Source: a virus
IMG/VR virus record: IMGVR_UViG_3300024519_000020
Coordinates: 1 to 22,982 of that record
Reading direction: 5' to 3' (one strand)
Length of the DNA stretch: 22,982 nucleotides
Below the pieces are notes generated by a model. It worked only from the letters and a program-made list of their open reading frames with translations, was not told the origin of the DNA and did no database searches. The translations under genes were made by a program, and so were the position numbers. Below, piece by piece: positions 20,604-22,982 of the stretch (positions within the stretch are counted from its first letter, which is position 1; each line of letters starts with the position of its first letter).

Positions 20604-21116
20604 ATGCCGCTTTTGAGAGAGAAAATGTCAGAGCTGCTTTTGCTGGCTCCCAAGGCTATCACCATCCCTCTGTCCGTGACTGACACGGACTACGAGGGAG
20701 ACGCTATTGATCTGCAGATACCTGCATCCCTGAGTTTTGGTTTCAAACTCGATGCTGAGCTGCCGGAGCTAGACGAGGGTAAAATCACCTATCGTTTTCA
20801 ATTTGCTCCGGATGACGCTGGGTCGCCTGGAGTCTGGTTTGAGGGCTCATCTGCTGCGATCATGCCGCGATACAAACGGCCGCCGAACAACACGATCGAA
20901 AATACCGAGATCGATATCAACTCCAACCCATACCAACAACCAGCTGGCGTTGCTGGTGATGCACCTGGCCGGTATTGCCGGATCGTGTTGAACATAGGGA
21001 GCGTTGCCCTGACAGAGGCCCGGACTATAACAATAACTCCGATTATCAAGCCGATGATCACTCCATCACAGCTGTGGAAAAAGACCAACATTTTCCCCAA
21101 TGACGGTAGGCCGTAG
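20604..21116 (+). CDS. Hypothetical structural protein after the capsid gene
   Basis: I do not recognise this 170-residue protein. By eye it is mostly beta strand, with ITIPLSVTDTDYEGDAIDLQIPASL near the start and RTITITPIIKPMITPSQLWKKTN near the end. Its place directly after the major capsid gene and its beta-rich make-up suit a head decoration or head-fibre protein, which is inference. AAAGGAAAATATA precedes the ATG. The stop is TAG, and the next gene begins 10 bp on. Confidence 0.6.
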   Translation: MPLLREKMSELLLLAPKAITIPLSVTDTDYEGDAIDLQIPASLSFGFKLDAELPELDEGKITYRFQFAPDDAGSPGVWFEGSSAAIMPRYKRPPNNTIENTEIDINSNPYQQPAGVAGDAPGRYCRIVLNIGSVALTEARTITITPIIKPMITPSQLWKKTNIFPNDGRP

Positions 21117-21125
21117 GAGATAGCA

Positions 21126-21305
21126 ATGCCCCAAAAAAGAGTGATTTTGCTAAAGACAAAAAAGCTCGCCATTGATGGCGTGCAGATACGAGAATATCCA
21201 AAGGGCGAGCTTTTGACGATCCGCGACCAGCTTGCTGATAACTTGATCAAAGCCAAGTGGGCCAAGGAATTCCGGGCCCGATTTAGCAAAGCCGATGACG
21301 AATAA
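21126..21305 (+). CDS. Small 59-residue basic protein in the head-tail operon
   Basis: The protein is basic with a strand-rich N terminus (RVILLKTKKLAIDGVQIREY), then GELLTIRDQLADNLIKAKWA, and a charged end. Small proteins of this size often lie between capsid and connector genes but have no established function. The ATG at 21126 follows AGGAGATAGCA. The stop overlaps the connector gene start at 21295 by 11 bp. No domain is recognised. Confidence 0.65.
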   Translation: MPQKRVILLKTKKLAIDGVQIREYPKGELLTIRDQLADNLIKAKWAKEFRARFSKADDE

Positions 21306-21912
21306 TTGCGACTGCCAACATCCGGCAACTATCGAGTATGATGGGCCTGCTCCAACTGAGCTGCCTGTCACGTTGGCTTTTGCTAAACAGCAGGCGGCGA
21401 TTGATCCGAGTGACTCGAGCTTTGATGATCTCCTGACCTCATACCTGCAAGCCGCGACCACTATGGTCCAGGACTGGATTGGCAAAACGTTGATCACCAC
21501 CAGCTATATAGCCAACTGGAATTTTGAGTTTCCGATGTGCATGAAAATTAGGGAAAATCCAGAGCTTTTTGTGGACAGGATCGAGTACATCCCGGCTGGT
21601 GAAGAAGATTATGTTGTGCTTGATCCCGATATGTACTTGCTCGCAAAAACTCAGCATGTCAGATATGTTTACCCGGTTGTGCACTGGCCGGATACTGATC
21701 AAGTGTCCGATACTGCACGGCTATATTACTCAGCAGGGTTTGGTCCGGACGAAAGCAGCATACCAGCTGAGATCAAGTTAGCCATCACAATGATCACGAC
21801 CAAAGCCATTGCCCAGCGGGGCGATTGCGGCAGTGAGTGTGGATCGGATTTGCTGAAACCTGCCCAGAAACTTTTGCGGTCATGGAAAGAGCATCGAGGG
21901 TTATATGTCTGA
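21295..21912 (+). CDS. Head-tail connector, gp6-like (DNA packaging protein)
   Basis: The 205-residue protein has the pattern of phage gp6-like connectors: LPVTLAFAKQQAAIDPSDSSFDDLLTSYLQAATTMVQDWIGK (about 20-61), then the VDRIEYIPAG, PVVHWPD and ARLYYSAGFGPDESSIPAEIKLAITMI segments, ending in a helical part. It would form the ring below the portal. The N terminus has an unusual TNNCDCQHP with two Cys. It overlaps both neighbours, as is common in such operons. Confidence 0.8.
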   Translation: MTNNCDCQHPATIEYDGPAPTELPVTLAFAKQQAAIDPSDSSFDDLLTSYLQAATTMVQDWIGKTLITTSYIANWNFEFPMCMKIRENPELFVDRIEYIPAGEEDYVVLDPDMYLLAKTQHVRYVYPVVHWPDTDQVSDTARLYYSAGFGPDESSIPAEIKLAITMITTKAIAQRGDCGSECGSDLLKPAQKLLRSWKEHRGLYV

Positions 21913-22309
21913 TACTTGCGATGTGATGCGGATCAAAAAAAAGCGCCTATGTGCTGGTGATCTCAGACACCTGGCCCAGGTCTTGTCTCGCGACCAGGTG
22001 GTTGGGAGCTTTGACTCTGTAGAGCCTGAGGAGATATTCACTGAGATTGCGAGGTCCTGGATGGCGATTAAAACAGTTGCTGGCAAGTCACTCGTTTCCG
22101 GGATCCAGGTTTTAGATGAGACCACACACATGTTTTTTTGTCGCTATACGCCAGTGCTAGCCGAGATGGATATCACAAAAACGTTTTTTCTTTGGAGTGG
22201 TGGATACTATCGTGTGCTCAAGCTGGACAAGATCAATGAGGACAATTTGACGCTTGCTATCCAGTGTGCATTGCGCGGCGACAGCACCAAAGCCGCGGCG
22301 GAGGCCTGA
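21905..22309 (+). CDS. Head-tail adaptor / head closure protein
   Basis: The 134-residue protein follows the Phage_H_T_join pattern: GDLRHLAQVLSRDQVVGSFDSVEPEEIFTEIARSWMAIKTVAGKSLV, then a strand-rich part ending with YYRVLKLDKINEDNLTLAIQCALRG, the conserved final strands. It would close the head and link it to the tail. It overlaps the connector gene by 8 bp, and its stop shares a base with the next ATG. The N terminus has Cys residues (SDTCDV, RLCAG) with no evident pattern. Confidence 0.8.
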   Translation: MSDTCDVMRIKKKRLCAGDLRHLAQVLSRDQVVGSFDSVEPEEIFTEIARSWMAIKTVAGKSLVSGIQVLDETTHMFFCRYTPVLAEMDITKTFFLWSGGYYRVLKLDKINEDNLTLAIQCALRGDSTKAAAEA

Positions 22310-22788
22310 TGCCAGATCCTGGGATATCAGCTGACATAAAACCCACTGGGACTACGCGCGAGTTTGTTGTCAAGATGTCCAACACTCATCAGTTGACAAA
22401 TGCTGTGAAAAAGGAGATGCGCAAGGCGCTCAGGAAAGCTGGCAGAAATATGGAGCGCGAGGTCGTGTATCTGCTGCTCACACCTCCAAAGACCGGGCGG
22501 ATTTATCCGCTCCGTGGCGCTAAACATCAGGCTTCTGCACCTGACGAAGCTCCGGCAAACCGGACCGGAAAGCTGATCCAGAGTCTGTACTCAGAGGTCA
22601 GATCATGCACGGAGCTTGAGATCGGAGAGACTGAGCCATACGCGATCTACCTGGAAGAAGGCACTGAGAAAGAAGATGGATCTGTGCTTATGGCACCGCG
22701 GCCCCACGTGTATAAGGTTGCAGACAAGTACGAGAAAAAAATTGCAGACTTAATAGTAACCGCATTAGATAAGGCTTTTCCCCTATGA
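22309..22788 (+). CDS. HK97 gp10-like tail/neck protein
   Basis: The 159-residue protein has the HK97-gp10-like order: a helical N-terminal part (TNAVKKEMRKALRKAGRNMEREVVYLLLTPPKTGR), the PANRTGKLIQSLYSEV segment, and YAIYLEEGTEKEDG followed by APRPHVYKVADKYE. Such proteins are needed for tail assembly. ATG 22309 shares one base with the previous stop; a start at 22264 would add 15 unrelated residues. The stop overlaps the next ATG (ATGA). Confidence 0.8.
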   Translation: MPDPGISADIKPTGTTREFVVKMSNTHQLTNAVKKEMRKALRKAGRNMEREVVYLLLTPPKTGRIYPLRGAKHQASAPDEAPANRTGKLIQSLYSEVRSCTELEIGETEPYAIYLEEGTEKEDGSVLMAPRPHVYKVADKYEKKIADLIVTALDKAFPL

Positions 22789-22982
22789 CACCCCTACTTA
22801 TTAGCGACATCGTGAAGCAGCTGAGGGTTTATATGCCCTGGCATACGGACATTTTCACCAACTTTTTGACGATCGATTATTTTACCGGTCCGGGTCCTTT
22901 ATTTGATGCTCCGGACAGTGTCCGAGTACCTTTTGCATCCCCCCATGGACTATCTGTCGGTGATGTGGTGATAGTCAAATCC
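22785..22982 (+). CDS. Tail-region protein, 3' end beyond the right edge
   Basis: Only the first 66 codons are visible. The segment starts MTPLLISDIVKQLRVYMP, continues with aromatic and Thr-rich residues (WHTDIFTNFLTIDYFTG), and ends SPHGLSVGDVVIVKS, which looks like a beta strand and turn. I do not recognise the family from this part. Its place after gp10-like and head-closure genes suggests a tail completion or baseplate protein. The ATG overlaps the previous stop by 4 bp. Confidence 0.6.
   Translation, partial: MTPLLISDIVKQLRVYMPWHTDIFTNFLTIDYFTGPGPLFDAPDSVRVPFASPHGLSVGDVVIVKS

Overview
The window is a segment of a tailed double-stranded DNA bacteriophage or prophage with an HK97-type head. 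The host is probably Gram-negative: promoters are sigma70-like, there is a GTA-type three-TM holin with a GH24 lysozyme, and Shine-Dalgarno sites are strong. No feature fixes the host genus. No integrase, tRNA, rRNA or CRISPR array was seen. The XRE regulator and divergent promoters suggest a temperate or once-temperate phage, but that is inference.

Layout. (1) 1-1520, minus strand: a small operon ending in a RecB/Cas4-like PD-(D/E)XK nuclease that runs off the left edge. (2) 1527-1769: divergent control region. (3) 1770-3878, plus: XRE regulator, DUF4373-type replication initiator carrying a probable internal origin, helicase-loader-like protein and RuvC-like resolvase, all overlapping by 4 bp. 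(4) 3879-5442: small and large terminase. (5) 5509-10707: paralogous small proteins, a membrane protein, dCMP deaminase, thymidylate kinase, FlbD-like protein, holin, SSB, a DUF2829/Tad2-like protein, a GH24 endolysin with an in-frame amber codon, and a COG4112-type Nudix protein. (6) 10678-11119: an accessory gap holding an inverted fragment of a Mu gp46-like baseplate gene. (7) 11120-14428: two promoter-led units of small Cys-rich proteins, ending in a probable recombination protein, two small unknown genes and a strong terminator. (8) 14545-22982: DNA adenine methylase, radical SAM enzyme, portal, minor head protein, prohead protease, major capsid protein, and head-tail connector and tail genes, running off the right edge.

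The main regulatory result is a promoter module of about 100 bp present three times: once driving the left minus-strand operon and twice in the 11-11.7 kb region. It includes an A-rich upstream tract, TTGACA, a TTACCGGTAA-like dyad in the spacer, TATAAT, a flanking inverted repeat, leader and RBS. The nuclease and the probable annealing/recombination protein are thus in separate, opposite operons under the same control sequence. These same operons also share five intergenic GC hairpins with UNCG-type tetraloops. The early right operon instead starts from a different promoter near the repressor gene, and a further TTGACA/TATCAT promoter lies after the large terminase.

The most striking sequence features beyond genes are the origin-like array inside the initiator gene (three palindromic 11-bp iterons, six 6-bp repeats, then a 20-bp perfect palindrome), an exact second copy of that palindrome in the 3' end of the thymidylate kinase gene, and the amber codon splitting the endolysin. 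All family calls come from reading motifs by eye; no database search was run.
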